In this document: positions 1 to 8,924 of the stretch, piece after piece | Position numbering within the stretch: the first letter of the stretch is position 1 | How the letters are laid out: each line of letters opens with the position of its first letter | Assembly: GCA_025210525.1 (NCBI GenBank) | Contig: JAOARP010000066.1 | Coordinates: 43,493 to 107,492 of the forward strand | DNA: 64,000 bases | From: Marinisporobacter sp. | GTDB lineage: Bacteria > Bacillota > Clostridia > Peptostreptococcales > Thermotaleaceae | Reading direction: 5' to 3' | Made by a program: the position numbers and the translations under genes | The notes under the pieces: model-generated | Databases searched by the model: none | What the model saw: only the letters and a program-made list of their open reading frames with translations | What the model was told of the DNA's origin: nothing

Positions 1-333
1 AGCTTTGACGTCCTCTGTTGTTATTACTCCTTTATGTGCCACACCAATTGAATCCATTAATACTTTTCCTGAAAGATTAATGATTTGAACTTGTGCCGAT
101 GTTTGCTTCCAAAATATATCTACGTTATCTAAAATATTATCTTCAAGGGTGGCATCAGAAAAATATCTTGAATAGAATTCAGAAGAAATAGTAATTTGAT
201 TGGTTAAAACATCTTCAACATTTTTATAGTAATACTGCTTAACAAAATTGATTAACAATATTTCAAAAAATAATACGCTAAAAAAAACAACTAACATAAA
301 ATTAATAGCTACTCTTTTCTTTATGCTTTTCAT
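1..333 (-). CDS. Sensor histidine kinase, N-terminal part (cut by window edge)
   Basis: The reading frame starts at an ATG (complement of 331-333) behind a GGGAG ribosome binding site and runs off the left edge of the window, so only about 111 residues are visible. They begin MKSIKKRVAINF, followed by one hydrophobic membrane segment of about 20 residues, and then an extracellular stretch with a pattern (ending DSIGVAHKG) seen in the sensor region of WalK/PhoR-like kinases. No catalytic kinase domain is in view. The gene lies 21 bases downstream of an OmpR-type response regulator on the same strand, so a cognate membrane-bound sensor kinase is the natural reading. The kinase call is an inference from this context and the topology. 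Confidence 0.7.
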   Translation of the reverse strand, partial: MKSIKKRVAINFMLVVFFSVLFFEILLINFVKQYYYKNVEDVLTNQITISSEFYSRYFSDATLEDNILDNVDIFWKQTSAQVQIINLSGKVLMDSIGVAHKGVITTEDVKA

Positions 334-354
334 ACATTCTCCCTATTTTTCCTC

Positions 355-1038
355 TTATTTCTTCCATCTATAGCCTACCCCCCAAACGGTTTCAATGAAA
401 CTAGGTTTTGATGGGTCTTCTTCTATTTTCCTTCTTAATCTTCGAATATTTACATCTACGATCTTCGTATCTCCAACAAAATCCCATCCCCAAACTGAAT
501 CTAATAGTTCATCCCTCGTAAAAGCTTTTCCTGGATTTTCTACAAACATCTTTATTAATAAATATTCCTTTGGTGTCATGTCCACAATTGTTTCTTTTTT
601 GTATACAATATGTGCAGCTTTATCGATTTTAAAGGGTCCATTTTTAATAATTGTATCTTCTTTTTCCTTACCATCATCCATTCGCCTGATCAGTGCCTCT
701 ACTCTAAGTACTAATTCTGTTGGATTAAAAGGCTTTATCACATAATCATCTGCACCTAATTTGAGTCCTGAAATTTTATCTATATCTTGACTACGAGCTG
801 TAAGCATAATGATTCCCATATGAGGATATTCTTTTCTTAAGGCTTCACATACCCTAAACCCATCTATCCCTGGTAACATTACATCTAATAATGCAACAGA
901 TGGTTTCTCTTCTTTAGCCTTTTGGATTCCTTCTTCTCCTGATGCTGCTTCTATAATCGTATACTCACTATTTTTAAAGCTTACCTTCAACAAACTTCTA
1001 ATGCTACTTTCATCCTCTACAATTAATATTTTGTGCAT
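355..1038 (-). CDS. OmpR/PhoB-family response regulator
   Basis: Two-domain DNA-binding response regulator of about 227 residues. A receiver domain (HKILIVEDES acidic patch, phospho-acceptor Asp in LLDVMLPG, TAR and KPF motifs) is followed by a winged-helix trans_reg_C domain (RDELLDSVWG, VDVNIRRLRRKIE, ETVWGVGYRW). I place the start at the ATG at 1038 (MHKILIV), because an AAAGGAG box lies about 10 bases upstream and the eight extra residues of the longer frame do not belong to the domain. It precedes the sensor kinase by 21 bases and would be phosphorylated by it. The target genes cannot be told from the sequence. Confidence 0.92.
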   Translation of the reverse strand: MHKILIVEDESSIRSLLKVSFKNSEYTIIEAASGEEGIQKAKEEKPSVALLDVMLPGIDGFRVCEALRKEYPHMGIIMLTARSQDIDKISGLKLGADDYVIKPFNPTELVLRVEALIRRMDDGKEKEDTIIKNGPFKIDKAAHIVYKKETIVDMTPKEYLLIKMFVENPGKAFTRDELLDSVWGWDFVGDTKIVDVNIRRLRRKIEEDPSKPSFIETVWGVGYRWKK

Positions 1039-1078
1039 CCTTTTATAGCTCCTTTGATTCATATATTTATCATTATGT

Positions 1079-1963
1079 TTATACTGATTCCTTAGGAGTA
1101 TTTAAATATTTATCTAAAATACCACTTACTCCCACTAATGAAATCATGATCAGAATTCCTCCCATAATAATTCTTAATGATATTAACTCAGAAAATAAAC
1201 TCACTCCTAATACTACTCCAAAAATAATTCTGCTAGAAGCCACTAATGCGCCTGTTGCTGAATCCACATATCTGTAGCCAATAGTAATAAACAATTGTCC
1301 TAATACCCCCATCAATGCTGATAAAAAAATATATAATGCAACTATTGGTGTAGGCATCTCTAAATAAGGCAACATTAATACAAAGGTAATTACGCTCCCA
1401 ATAGACATTAAATAGAAAATAATCAAATAGCTTTCATCATGTTTTCTAGCTTCACGTAATGAAGATACGGCAAAAGCAGCCATGATTCCAGCCATTAGTC
1501 CTGCAAGATCTCCTTTATTGATATGATTAAAGTCAGGAAAAACAATTAAATAATAGCCAATCATTGTTAAAATTAAAAACACATAATATATTTTCTTTAC
1601 CTTTTCTTTGTTGATGTATGGTGCCATTAAAAAAACAAATACTGGATAAGTCATGTTTAACATATTGGCATTCGTAATAGTCGTAAATTGTACAGCTATG
1701 AAAAAAAATATAATAGTTAATGTGTTAAAAATTGCTCTTAAAATAATGTACTTTACATTATTCGGCTTTAAATTTTTCTTCTTAAAAATCACATAAGACG
1801 AAAATATAATAAATCCCAATATAAAACGACCAAATGCCATAACAATGCCTGGGTAATTTGAATTTTGCATAGCAATTTTTGCAAATACAGAATTTAATGC
1901 AAAAAATAATGCTGATACAGCCACAAAAAAAATCCCTTTATAAGTTCCCTTGAATATATCCAT
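1079..1963 (-). CDS. EamA/DMT-family permease
   Basis: Integral membrane protein of about 294 residues with roughly ten hydrophobic segments arranged as two EamA repeats (first half begins FFALNSVFAKIA, second half carries LMGVLGQLFITIGYRYVDS and GALVASSRIIFGVV). This is the drug/metabolite transporter fold; members export or take up metabolites, and the substrate cannot be predicted. The start at 1963 is chosen because GGAGGGGG sits 6 bases before that ATG, whereas the upstream ATG has no good site. It stands alone between the two-component genes and the divergent nucleoside operon. Confidence 0.85.
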   Translation of the reverse strand: MDIFKGTYKGIFFVAVSALFFALNSVFAKIAMQNSNYPGIVMAFGRFILGFIIFSSYVIFKKKNLKPNNVKYIILRAIFNTLTIIFFFIAVQFTTITNANMLNMTYPVFVFLMAPYINKEKVKKIYYVFLILTMIGYYLIVFPDFNHINKGDLAGLMAGIMAAFAVSSLREARKHDESYLIIFYLMSIGSVITFVLMLPYLEMPTPIVALYIFLSALMGVLGQLFITIGYRYVDSATGALVASSRIIFGVVLGVSLFSELISLRIIMGGILIMISLVGVSGILDKYLNTPKESV

Positions 1964-2069
1964 TTCTATTCCCCCTCCATAAAACATTTTACCAAATATC
2001 CTTAAAAGAATACAGTTTTTATACAGTGTATAAAAATATCCTTAAATAGCTCCTTCTTAAAAATAAGGT

Positions 2070-2098
2070 TTGACAACTCCTAAAAAAATATATATATT
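2070..2098 (+). promoter_or_regulatory. Sigma-A-type promoter of the deoB operon leader
   Basis: TTGACA at 2070-2075 and TATATT at 2093-2098 are separated by exactly 17 bases. Transcription would start near 2105, about 220 bases before deoB, producing a long structured leader. Confidence 0.7.
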
Positions 2099-2104
2099 AA
2101 AATT

Positions 2105-2256
2105 ATATAGTAAAAAATATAATGGTTTTTAGGAACCTTTCGGCTTGCCACCGTTACAAGGTGAATATGGATTTGATCCATAGACAAGGGTGATAACACG
2201 AATGATGCTTCGTCCCTTAGATAATTTGTTTCAATTTATCTAAGGGACTTTTTTAA
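2105..2256 (+). promoter_or_regulatory. Structured 5' leader with terminator; unassigned riboswitch candidate
   Basis: Between the promoter and deoB the RNA can form a hairpin from ACCTT/AAGGT enclosing CGG/CCG (about 2134-2162), a 7-bp hairpin TATGGAT/ATCCATA around 2166-2182, and an AAGGG/CCCTT pairing enclosing a CGAA/TTCG hairpin at 2186-2218. The CCCTT of that last helix is also the 5' arm of a strong terminator (2212-2248), so the two structures exclude each other, the arrangement expected of a transcription attenuator. I could not match the conserved bases to the purine, 2'-dG, PRPP, THF, SAM, TPP, cobalamin or c-di-GMP consensus sequences that I know. A role in sensing a nucleoside or related metabolite is inferred only from the genes downstream. 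Confidence 0.55.
2212..2254 (+). terminator. Intrinsic terminator in the deoB leader
   Basis: A 13-bp perfect stem (2212-2224 with 2236-2248, starting GTCCCTTAGATAA) with an 11-base loop, followed by TTTTTT. It lies 70 bases before the deoB start, so it is an attenuator rather than the end of a gene. Confidence 0.85.
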
Positions 2257-2323
2257 ATATCAAAATATTTATATAACCATCAATTATGGTTATATGATAA
2301 TCAATGTCTGAGGGGGCTATATA

Positions 2324-3499
2324 ATGATTAACAGAGTTATTTGGATTGTACTTGACAGTGTAGGCATGGGAGCGCTACCAGATGCCCAAAAATATGGCGA
2401 TATGGGTAGTAACACCATTGGAAATATTTCTAAGGCTTTAGGTGGACTCAATCTACCAAACATGGAAAGACTAGGTCTTGGTCATATTGACGGTATAGAA
2501 GGCATAAAAAAAACAGACAATCCTATTGGATGCTATGGGCGTTTTGCAGAAAAATCAGATGGAAAAGATACAACTACAGGGCACTGGGAAATGTGTGGTG
2601 TTTGTCTTGAGAAACCTTTTCCAACTTATCCAAATGGTTTCCCAAAAGAGGTTGTAGACGCTTTTGAAAAAGCTATTGGTACAAAAATGATCGGCAATAA
2701 GCCCGCTTCTGGTACAGCCATCATTGAAGAATTAGGAGAAGAACATATAAAAACAGGACACCCTATTGTATATACTTCTGCTGATAGTGTATTCCAAATT
2801 GCAGCTCATGAGGAGATTATTCCTCTTGATTCTTTGTACGAAATGTGTAGAATAGCTAGAAATATTTTAAAGGAAGAACATGGTGTTGCAAGAGTCATTG
2901 CTAGACCATTTCTAGGAAAACCTGGTCATTTTACTAGAACATCAAATAGAAGAGATTTTTCTCTAGTTCCTCCACATGCTACATTGCTAGACCATCTTAA
3001 AGATGCTAAACATTCTGTAATAGGAGTTGGAAAAATTGAAGATATTTTTTCAAACCAAGGAATTACAGAAGCTATTCATACAAAAGATAATATGGATGGA
3101 GTTGATCAAACCCTTCATTATATGAAGCAAAATAATAAGGGATTGATTTTTACAAATCTTGTTGATTTTGATATGAAGTGGGGTCATCGTAATAATGTAG
3201 AAGCCTATGGAAAAGGATTAGAAGCTTTTGATGAAAGACTTTATAAAATTTTAGATACTATGAATGATACAGATATACTATTCATTACTGCTGATCATGG
3301 GTGTGATCCTACAATGCCTGGAACAGATCATTCAAGAGAATATGTACCATTTTTAGCTTACGGGAAAGCGTTAAAAGAAAATCATAATTTAAAAACAAGA
3401 GAAACCTTTTCTGATATGGGGCAAACTATTGCTGAAATATTTGATATAAAACCTATTAAAAAGGGTAATAGTTTCTTAAAAGAAATTATATCTAAATAA
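2324..3499 (+). CDS. deoB: Phosphopentomutase
   Basis: Interconverts ribose-1-phosphate (or deoxyribose-1-phosphate) and the 5-phosphate in the cytoplasm, linking nucleoside breakdown to the pentose phosphate pathway. The 391-residue protein has the family's usual length and alkaline-phosphatase-superfamily metal sites: [14 protein letters not shown] at the N-terminus, [10 protein letters not shown] (nucleophile Thr), and the C-terminal ADHGCDPT and TDHSREYVP metal-binding motifs. A GAGGGGG site precedes the ATG. It is the first gene of an operon with punA 13 bases downstream, which makes its substrate. Expression is likely controlled by the attenuator-like leader. Confidence 0.97.
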   Translation: MINRVIWIVLDSVGMGALPDAQKYGDMGSNTIGNISKALGGLNLPNMERLGLGHIDGIEGIKKTDNPIGCYGRFAEKSDGKDTTTGHWEMCGVCLEKPFPTYPNGFPKEVVDAFEKAIGTKMIGNKPASGTAIIEELGEEHIKTGHPIVYTSADSVFQIAAHEEIIPLDSLYEMCRIARNILKEEHGVARVIARPFLGKPGHFTRTSNRRDFSLVPPHATLLDHLKDAKHSVIGVGKIEDIFSNQGITEAIHTKDNMDGVDQTLHYMKQNNKGLIFTNLVDFDMKWGHRNNVEAYGKGLEAFDERLYKILDTMNDTDILFITADHGCDPTMPGTDHSREYVPFLAYGKALKENHNLKTRETFSDMGQTIAEIFDIKPIKKGNSFLKEIISK

Positions 3500-3512
3500 G
3501 GAGGAGAAAAAA

Positions 3513-4331
3513 ATGGAATATTATGAAAAAATCAAGCAATCAGCAGCATATATTTTAGAGAAAACAAAGGTAGAACCTGAAATTGGTCTTATATTAGGAT
3601 CAGGTCTTGGAGCTATTGCAGACCAAATCCAAGAAAAGGAAGTATATCCATACAACGAAATCCCCAATTTCCCTGTTTCTACTGTTGAAGGTCATGCAGG
3701 TCAACTTGTAATAGGTACTTTAGAAGGAAAAAAGGTAGTAGCTATGCAGGGTCGTTTTCATTATTATGAAGGCTATCATATGAAAGAAGTAACTTTCCCT
3801 GTTCGTGTAATGAAATTGTTAGGAATCCAAAAACTAATCGTCACAAATGCTGCTGGAGCAGTAAACACAAATTATAAACCTGGAGATTTAATGCTTATAA
3901 GTGATCATTTGAATCTATCAGGAGATCATCCTCTCATCGGAAAGAACTTAAAAGATTTTGGTCCTCGTTTCCCTGATATGTCAAATGCCTATGATAAAAA
4001 CTTAAGATCACAAGTAAAAGAGATTGCAAAATCCTTAAATATAGAGCTACAAGAAGGAGTTTATGCTTGTATGAGCGGTCCTACTTATGAAACTCCTGCG
4101 GAAGTTAGAATGGTACGTATTTTAGGAGGAGATGCAGTAGGTATGTCAACAGCTCCTGAAGTTATTACCGCAGTACATAGTGGTATTCAAGTAATCGGTG
4201 TTTCTTGTATGACAAACATGGCTGCTGGTATATTAGACCAACCTCTTGATCATAGCGAAGTGATGGAAACTTCTGAAAAAGCACGAGCAAAATTCATCAC
4301 CCTTATGAAAAACATTATTAAAAACATATAG
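3513..4331 (+). CDS. punA: Purine nucleoside phosphorylase
   Basis: Cleaves purine (deoxy)nucleosides with phosphate to the free base and (deoxy)ribose-1-phosphate, which DeoB then isomerises. The 272-residue protein fits the trimeric, guanosine/inosine-preferring PNP type (PNP/MTAP family 2): GLILGSGLGAIA phosphate-binding loop, GRFHYYEGY, TNAAGAVN, MSGPTYETPAEVRM, and a C-terminal Asn in the GVSCMTNMAAG segment that would contact the base. AAGGAGG precedes the ATG. It is translated as the second gene of the deoB operon. Confidence 0.96.
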   Translation: MEYYEKIKQSAAYILEKTKVEPEIGLILGSGLGAIADQIQEKEVYPYNEIPNFPVSTVEGHAGQLVIGTLEGKKVVAMQGRFHYYEGYHMKEVTFPVRVMKLLGIQKLIVTNAAGAVNTNYKPGDLMLISDHLNLSGDHPLIGKNLKDFGPRFPDMSNAYDKNLRSQVKEIAKSLNIELQEGVYACMSGPTYETPAEVRMVRILGGDAVGMSTAPEVITAVHSGIQVIGVSCMTNMAAGILDQPLDHSEVMETSEKARAKFITLMKNIIKNI

Positions 4332-4366
4332 TTTTATAAACAGAAAGTTATAGGAAGTGACATACT

Positions 4367-5653
4367 ATGAATATACTTATACAAAATGGTTCTGTATTAA
4401 TCTTCGATGAAGAAAAAACCCTCATACAAAATTTAGACATTGCCATCGAAAATGGAATCATTAAATATATTGGAAAAATCCCAAATGATTTTCACCATGA
4501 TAAAATTATCAATGCTACAGATAAATTGATTATGCCAGGCCTTATTAATACCCATACTCATTTGCCTATGTCCCTTTTAAGAAATTATGCAGATGATTTA
4601 CCTCTTTGGGAATGGCTTACAGAAAGAGTATGGCCTTCTGAATCAAAATTAACTGAAGAAATGGTCTATTGGGGATCACTTCTTAGCATAGCAGAATTAA
4701 TTATGTCAGGGATTACCTGCTTTAATGATATGTATAATTTCGCAGATATTGTTGCAAAAGCCACTCAAGATGCGAAAATGCGAGGCTGCATATGCGAAAC
4801 CCTTTTTGATAAAACAAGGGATGATCAATCCAATTTTAAAGAAACAAGAGATTTATTCAGAAAATGGCACAAATCAAATAATGATAGAATTCGTATTTTC
4901 GTTGGTGCTCATGCACCCTATACCTGTTCTCCTGACTATCTAGAAAGAATGATTCCTTTAGCAAAGGAATTAAACACAGGTATTCACATTCATTTAAGTG
5001 AAAGCACAAAAGAAGTTGACGATAGTTTTGATTCTTATGGAAAATCACCTGTCAAACACTTATATGATTTAGGATTATTTGATGTAAGAACCTTAGCAGC
5101 TCATTGTGTTCATTTATCTGATGAAGATCTTGAGATTTTTAAAGAAAACCATGTGAATGTTTTATATAATCCGGTTAGTAACTTGAAGCTCGCTAATGGT
5201 TTTGCACCTATTGTAAAAATGCTAAAGAAAGGTATCAATATCTCTCTTGCTACAGATAGTTCTTGTAGTAATAATAATTTAAATATGTTTGAAGAAATAA
5301 AGCTTACTTCTCTACTCAACAAAGGAATTACAGGAGATAGTACAGCAGTCCCTGCTGAAACCTCCCTAAAAATTGCTACTATTAACGGAGCTAAAGCACT
5401 TGGTATAGATGATAAAGTTGGCTCCATAGAGGTTGGAAAATGTGCTGATATGATTTTAATCGATTTAAATAAGCCTCATCTATGTCCAAGACATAATTTA
5501 ATTTCTTTGTTAGTATATTCTGTCCAAGCTTCAGATGTTGATACGGTTATTGTAGATGGAAATATCCTAATGGAAAATCGTAGGCTAACTACAATCGATC
5601 TAAATACTGTTATGAAAAATATTCAGTTGTGTGCTGAAAATTTAACAAAATAA
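4367..5653 (+). CDS. mtaD: Amidohydrolase, MTA/SAH-type deaminase
   Basis: TatD/ADA-like amidohydrolase of 428 residues, closest in pattern to 5-methylthioadenosine/S-adenosylhomocysteine deaminase and chlorohydrolase-like proteins. Metal-binding motifs are visible: NTHTHLPMSLLR near residue 60, HIHLSES near residue 205, AAHCVHLS near residue 243 and ATDSSCSNNNLN near residue 295. Such enzymes deaminate adenine nucleosides or derivatives to the inosine forms. In this operon the product would be a substrate for PunA, a pathway reading that I infer from position. The ATG follows AGGAAGTG and lies 35 bases after punA. Guanine deaminase or another nucleoside deaminase is the main alternative. Confidence 0.85.
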   Translation: MNILIQNGSVLIFDEEKTLIQNLDIAIENGIIKYIGKIPNDFHHDKIINATDKLIMPGLINTHTHLPMSLLRNYADDLPLWEWLTERVWPSESKLTEEMVYWGSLLSIAELIMSGITCFNDMYNFADIVAKATQDAKMRGCICETLFDKTRDDQSNFKETRDLFRKWHKSNNDRIRIFVGAHAPYTCSPDYLERMIPLAKELNTGIHIHLSESTKEVDDSFDSYGKSPVKHLYDLGLFDVRTLAAHCVHLSDEDLEIFKENHVNVLYNPVSNLKLANGFAPIVKMLKKGINISLATDSSCSNNNLNMFEEIKLTSLLNKGITGDSTAVPAETSLKIATINGAKALGIDDKVGSIEVGKCADMILIDLNKPHLCPRHNLISLLVYSVQASDVDTVIVDGNILMENRRLTTIDLNTVMKNIQLCAENLTK

Positions 5654-5666
5654 CGGAGGGATCTAA

Positions 5667-5834
5667 GTGAAGATAGCAATGATGGCTTTGCTTACAGGAA
5701 TCGTCACTGGAAGTATATTTACATGGGCAAAACTTCCTTTGCCAGCACCACCAACATTAGCTGGTATCGCAGGCATTATTGGAATATTTTTAGGTTCTAA
5801 GATCACAGACTATATCATAAAGCTCTTTACATAA
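5667..5834 (+). CDS. XapX-domain small membrane protein
   Basis: A 55-residue protein starting at GTG (5667) behind GGAGGG with 6-base spacing: it begins VKIAMMALLTGIV and ends IIKLFT. It has two hydrophobic segments split by a proline-rich turn (KLPLPAPPTLAG) and the glycine-rich ending IIGIFLGSKI, the pattern of XapX/DUF1427 proteins. The name of that family comes from the xanthosine (xap) locus of enterobacteria, and here too it sits next to nucleoside genes, 13 bases after the deaminase, before the operon's terminator. Its molecular role is unknown. Confidence 0.75.
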   Translation: MKIAMMALLTGIVTGSIFTWAKLPLPAPPTLAGIAGIIGIFLGSKITDYIIKLFT

Positions 5835-5861
5835 AAAATAGGTCCTCATGACCTATTTTTT
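5833..5861. terminator. Bidirectional terminator after the nucleoside operon
   Basis: A 12-bp stem (AAAAAATAGGTC with its complement) and a CTCAT loop give a U-rich tail on both strands, so it can end the plus-strand nucleoside operon and the minus-strand STAS operon. The remaining bases to 5946 show nothing else. Confidence 0.85.
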
Positions 5862-5946
5862 ATCTTATTCCAAAAGACAATTAAATTATTCCCGGAATGC
5901 TTAACTTTTTATTTTATAAATATCATATCGTATTTAAAACCCTTGA

Positions 5947-6225
5947 TCACTGAATTTCAAAAACCTTATCTAACCTTGTTAATTTAAAAACTTTCATAAC
6001 CTGTGGATGAATTGAATGGAGTTTAAAGCTACCATTTAACTCCATAGACTTCTTATAAATTCCTACTAATACACCAAGCCCTGTACTATCAACAAAAGTA
6101 CAATTGCTAAAATTAAGCACAAAATTTTTTTCTCCTTTTTTGATTAACATGTTTACTTTTTCTCTGAACTCAGAAGCTTCATCTACCGAAAAACTCTTAG
6201 ATATTAACATAGTTATCTCATTCAT
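5947..6225 (-). CDS. STAS-domain anti-sigma factor antagonist
   Basis: A 92-residue single STAS domain of the SpoIIAA/RsbV type: ends of strands and helix around FVLNFSNCTFVDSTGLGVLVGIYK, with Ser47 in the DSTGLG motif as the expected phosphorylation site. In partner-switching systems such a protein binds an RsbW-type kinase in its unphosphorylated form and releases the kinase's other partner. A GAGGTGA box precedes the ATG. It is the last gene of an operon with an RsbW-like ATPase and a chemoreceptor, 11 bases after the receptor, so these three probably act together. No sigma factor is encoded nearby, so the output is unknown. Confidence 0.9.
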   Translation of the reverse strand: MNEITMLISKSFSVDEASEFREKVNMLIKKGEKNFVLNFSNCTFVDSTGLGVLVGIYKKSMELNGSFKLHSIHPQVMKVFKLTRLDKVFEIQ

Positions 6226-6236
6226 TTATCTTCACC

Positions 6237-8231
6237 TCAAATTTTAAATTTTTCTACAAGACTGTATAGCTTATTTGCCATAGCACTAGTCTCCTCTGAG
6301 CTCGCAGCAAAGTTTTGAATAATAAAAGTTTGTTCCTCAGCAGCTGCTGAAACCTCTTGACTATTTGCTGCTGTAGTTTCAGCAATGGTTGCAACTGTGT
6401 CAATAAGCTTAATAATTTGATCTGAGTTTGCAACTTCATCCTTTGTAACATCTACAACTTGCTCTATATCCTTTACGATTTGTTCTACTGCACCAATAAT
6501 TCTAATAAATGATTTATCTGTTTCATTTGCTACAATTACACCATCTTCTACTACTTGCTTTCCATAATTCATTGATTGTACAGCCTTTTCTATTTGGATG
6601 ACCATTTCATTTACCAATGAAGATATTTCATTTGCTTCAATATTTGTTTGTTCTGAAAGCTTTCTAACTTCTTCTGCCACAACAGTAAAGCCTTTTCCAT
6701 GTTCTCCAGCCCTTGCTGCCTCAATAGCTGCATTCAATGCCAGCAAATTTGTTTGATCTGAAATGTTGTTAATGGTACTAATAATTTCCCTAACTTTTTT
6801 TGAAAGTTCATTCAACGCCTTTAATATATTTGCTGTTTCATTTGATACATTGCTAATATTTTCAATAGCTTCAACTGTATCCTTAACTTTCATTCTTCCT
6901 TTCTGGGCAGCATCCATAGTATCATGGGAATTATTTTTCGCTTTAAATGCTTTGCTTTGTGCTATTTGAATCAAACTAGAAAGTTGAACTAAAACTTCCG
7001 ATGTTTCAATAATTGAATTATTTTGACATTCTGTATTAGCTGCAACTTCTTGCATATTTGATGTGATTTGTTCAGTTGATGCACTTATTTCTTCAGATGA
7101 AGCAGATATTTCTTCAGAAGCTGCTGCTAATTCTTCTGAGCCTTTCCTAACATGATGGATTATATCAGCTTGATGTTCTATCATCTGATTAAAATATTCA
7201 CCTAATACTTGTATTTCATCTTTTGTATTTATTTGAGCTCTTACTTTTAAGTCTCCATCTCCTGCTTTTGTCATTAAGCTTTCTAGATTTTTAATTGGAC
7301 TTATTATATTTTTTGTTGTTAAAAAATAAGCCGCAAGCACGGAAATAACTAACGCTAGGATGGTTATCATAATTGTATCCCTCTTAATTTCACTAGCTGC
7401 TAACATATACTCATCATAATTAGCTGTCACTATCAAAATCCAATTATTTGCAGGAGCAAATCTAACAAATTTACGTACCCCTTCATATGTATAATAGCCT
7501 TCACCGGTTTCACCATTTTTCATTTTCTCTACTAAAGCTTTTAATTCTTTATTATTTGTATCCCCTGCATTCTCTTTCAATATTTTCTCATCTTTTGGAT
7601 GGTATACAATTAATCCATTTCTATCAATCATATAGGCATATCCATTTTTACCTATCTTTATTTTGGAAGCATGCTTAGATATATTTTCTAATTTAATATT
7701 TCCAATAACAGTTCCTACAATCTTTTGCCCTATCATGAGAGGATAAGCAATAGCTATTATAGGTTTTTGAGTAACCTTAGATATTATTACCTCACTTTTG
7801 GCTACAGCACCATTTAAAGTATCCTGTACATGATTACGGTCACTTAAATTGATATTGTATTTTTCATCATCACTACTCATAATCCCTTTACCAAATTCAT
7901 CTGTAATAATTAATTTTTCTATTTGATTGCTATTTTCTTTCTGCACCTTTGACAAATATTTAAAAACCTCAGTATTAACTGTATTATCTCCTGTTGCAAC
8001 TCTAGCTAGATCTTCATTGTGACTTAAAAGTTGAATATACTTATTAACTGAATCAATAGATCCATTTATAGTATCTGCTGTTTTAATGGTGATTTCCCTT
8101 AATTCCTCCTCAGTAGTATCCTGTATTGACTTTGAAGTCATTGTGTAGGAAAGAACACCTAAGGTAATAAGGGGTAATCCTATAAATGAGAGAAACATTA
8201 AAACCAATTTTGTTTTCAGACTTATCTTCAT
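6237..8231 (-). CDS. Methyl-accepting chemotaxis protein with Cache sensor
   Basis: Transmembrane receptor of 664 residues: an N-terminal membrane segment ([17 protein letters not shown]), an extracellular double-Cache-like domain (about 40-280, with [21 protein letters not shown] strand pattern), a second membrane segment ([17 protein letters not shown]), a HAMP domain, and a long signalling coiled coil whose tip reads [18 protein letters not shown]. The tip would bind CheA/CheW. It sits between an RsbW-like kinase gene and a STAS gene, all same strand with short gaps, and is under the control of a c-di-GMP riboswitch upstream. The ligand is unknown. Confidence 0.93.
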   Translation of the reverse strand: MKISLKTKLVLMFLSFIGLPLITLGVLSYTMTSKSIQDTTEEELREITIKTADTINGSIDSVNKYIQLLSHNEDLARVATGDNTVNTEVFKYLSKVQKENSNQIEKLIITDEFGKGIMSSDDEKYNINLSDRNHVQDTLNGAVAKSEVIISKVTQKPIIAIAYPLMIGQKIVGTVIGNIKLENISKHASKIKIGKNGYAYMIDRNGLIVYHPKDEKILKENAGDTNNKELKALVEKMKNGETGEGYYTYEGVRKFVRFAPANNWILIVTANYDEYMLAASEIKRDTIMITILALVISVLAAYFLTTKNIISPIKNLESLMTKAGDGDLKVRAQINTKDEIQVLGEYFNQMIEHQADIIHHVRKGSEELAAASEEISASSEEISASTEQITSNMQEVAANTECQNNSIIETSEVLVQLSSLIQIAQSKAFKAKNNSHDTMDAAQKGRMKVKDTVEAIENISNVSNETANILKALNELSKKVREIISTINNISDQTNLLALNAAIEAARAGEHGKGFTVVAEEVRKLSEQTNIEANEISSLVNEMVIQIEKAVQSMNYGKQVVEDGVIVANETDKSFIRIIGAVEQIVKDIEQVVDVTKDEVANSDQIIKLIDTVATIAETTAANSQEVSAAAEEQTFIIQNFAASSEETSAMANKLYSLVEKFKI

Positions 8232-8247
8232 TCTACGCCTCCTTCTT

Positions 8248-8670
8248 TTAATGATAATCAGTATTTTTCTTAGCTGTTAAATACTTTTGTATAATTAAAA
8301 CATTATTAAATATTTCTATTTTATCTGCCATACATTTTATAAGAAATAATCCTCTTCCATGATCATTTAATAATTTTTCATCACCTATTTTATCTGGAAT
8401 ATTTATGTTTTTAATTCCAATTCCTGAATCTTCTATCTCAAATCTTATGTTTTCTCCATTAAATACATATCTTAAATAAATAGGCTTCTCCACACAATTT
8501 TTATTCCCATGTTTAAAAGCATTTGTTAAAGCTTCTGTCAATATTAATCTAATATCAAAAGCTTCTTCAAAAGCCTCTATGTCATCAATAATTTTGTCAA
8601 TAACATCTTTGTGTTTATCTAATCCATATAAAATAATTTCATCTTTTTTTATTCCCACACATATCCTCAC
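8248..8670 (-). CDS. RsbW/SpoIIAB-like serine kinase (HATPase_c)
   Basis: A roughly 140-residue GHKL ATPase domain: the N box reads [15 protein letters not shown], followed by [10 protein letters not shown] (G1 box) and [15 protein letters not shown] (G2 box). This is the architecture of anti-sigma factor kinases that phosphorylate STAS antagonists. The start is uncertain: a GTG at 8670 gives MRICVGIKK..., a second in-frame GTG four codons later lies closer to a GGTGAGG box. The partner STAS gene is two genes downstream with a chemoreceptor between, an unusual order. A sigma factor or a receptor-coupled protein could be the other partner; I cannot tell which. Confidence 0.88.
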   Translation of the reverse strand: MRICVGIKKDEIILYGLDKHKDVIDKIIDDIEAFEEAFDIRLILTEALTNAFKHGNKNCVEKPIYLRYVFNGENIRFEIEDSGIGIKNINIPDKIGDEKLLNDHGRGLFLIKCMADKIEIFNNVLIIQKYLTAKKNTDYH

Positions 8671-8683
8671 CTTACTTTATTTC

Positions 8684-8818
8684 TTAAAAAAAAAAATGAT
8701 AATTTGTAAATATACCGATGTTGCTTGTTAAAAACCCCATAATAAAAGAGCTCAAAATCATAGTGCCTGTTATCTTAACTGTGATTGTATCCATAAATTT
8801 TGTTTTTTTATAATTCAT
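8684..8818 (-). CDS. Possible 44-residue membrane peptide
   Basis: A short frame begins at ATG (8818) preceded by GAGGTGG with tight spacing and encodes MNYKKTKFMDTITVK, then one hydrophobic segment (GTMILSSFIMGFLTS), ending in Phe residues encoded by an 11-base T run. It is the first possible gene after the c-di-GMP riboswitch terminator, 14 bases before the kinase gene. I do not recognise it. The single-pass topology and ribosome site favour a real gene; the short length and the poly-T end speak against it. Confidence 0.4.
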   Translation of the reverse strand: MNYKKTKFMDTITVKITGTMILSSFIMGFLTSNIGIFTNYHFFF

Positions 8819-8851
8819 TCCCACCTCTATTCTCTGTATTACTGTCATAAA

Positions 8852-8880
8852 TTAAAAAATCATCTATGCTTCCATAGATG
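8852..8880 (-). terminator. Terminator of the c-di-GMP riboswitch (expression platform)
   Basis: An 8-bp perfect stem (CATCTATG/CATAGATG, loop GAAG) followed by ATTTTTTAA in the minus-strand RNA. It lies about 45 bases after the aptamer and before every gene of the operon, so it can switch transcription on or off. Confidence 0.8.
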
Positions 8881-8924
8881 CCTAAATTTAACAATAAAAG
8901 AGTCCTCTTTTATCTTCTTTTGTT

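Noticed and set aside
2105..2256. Purine riboswitch upstream of deoB
   Set aside because: The conserved junction bases of the purine aptamer (such as the TTTCTACC segment) are missing.
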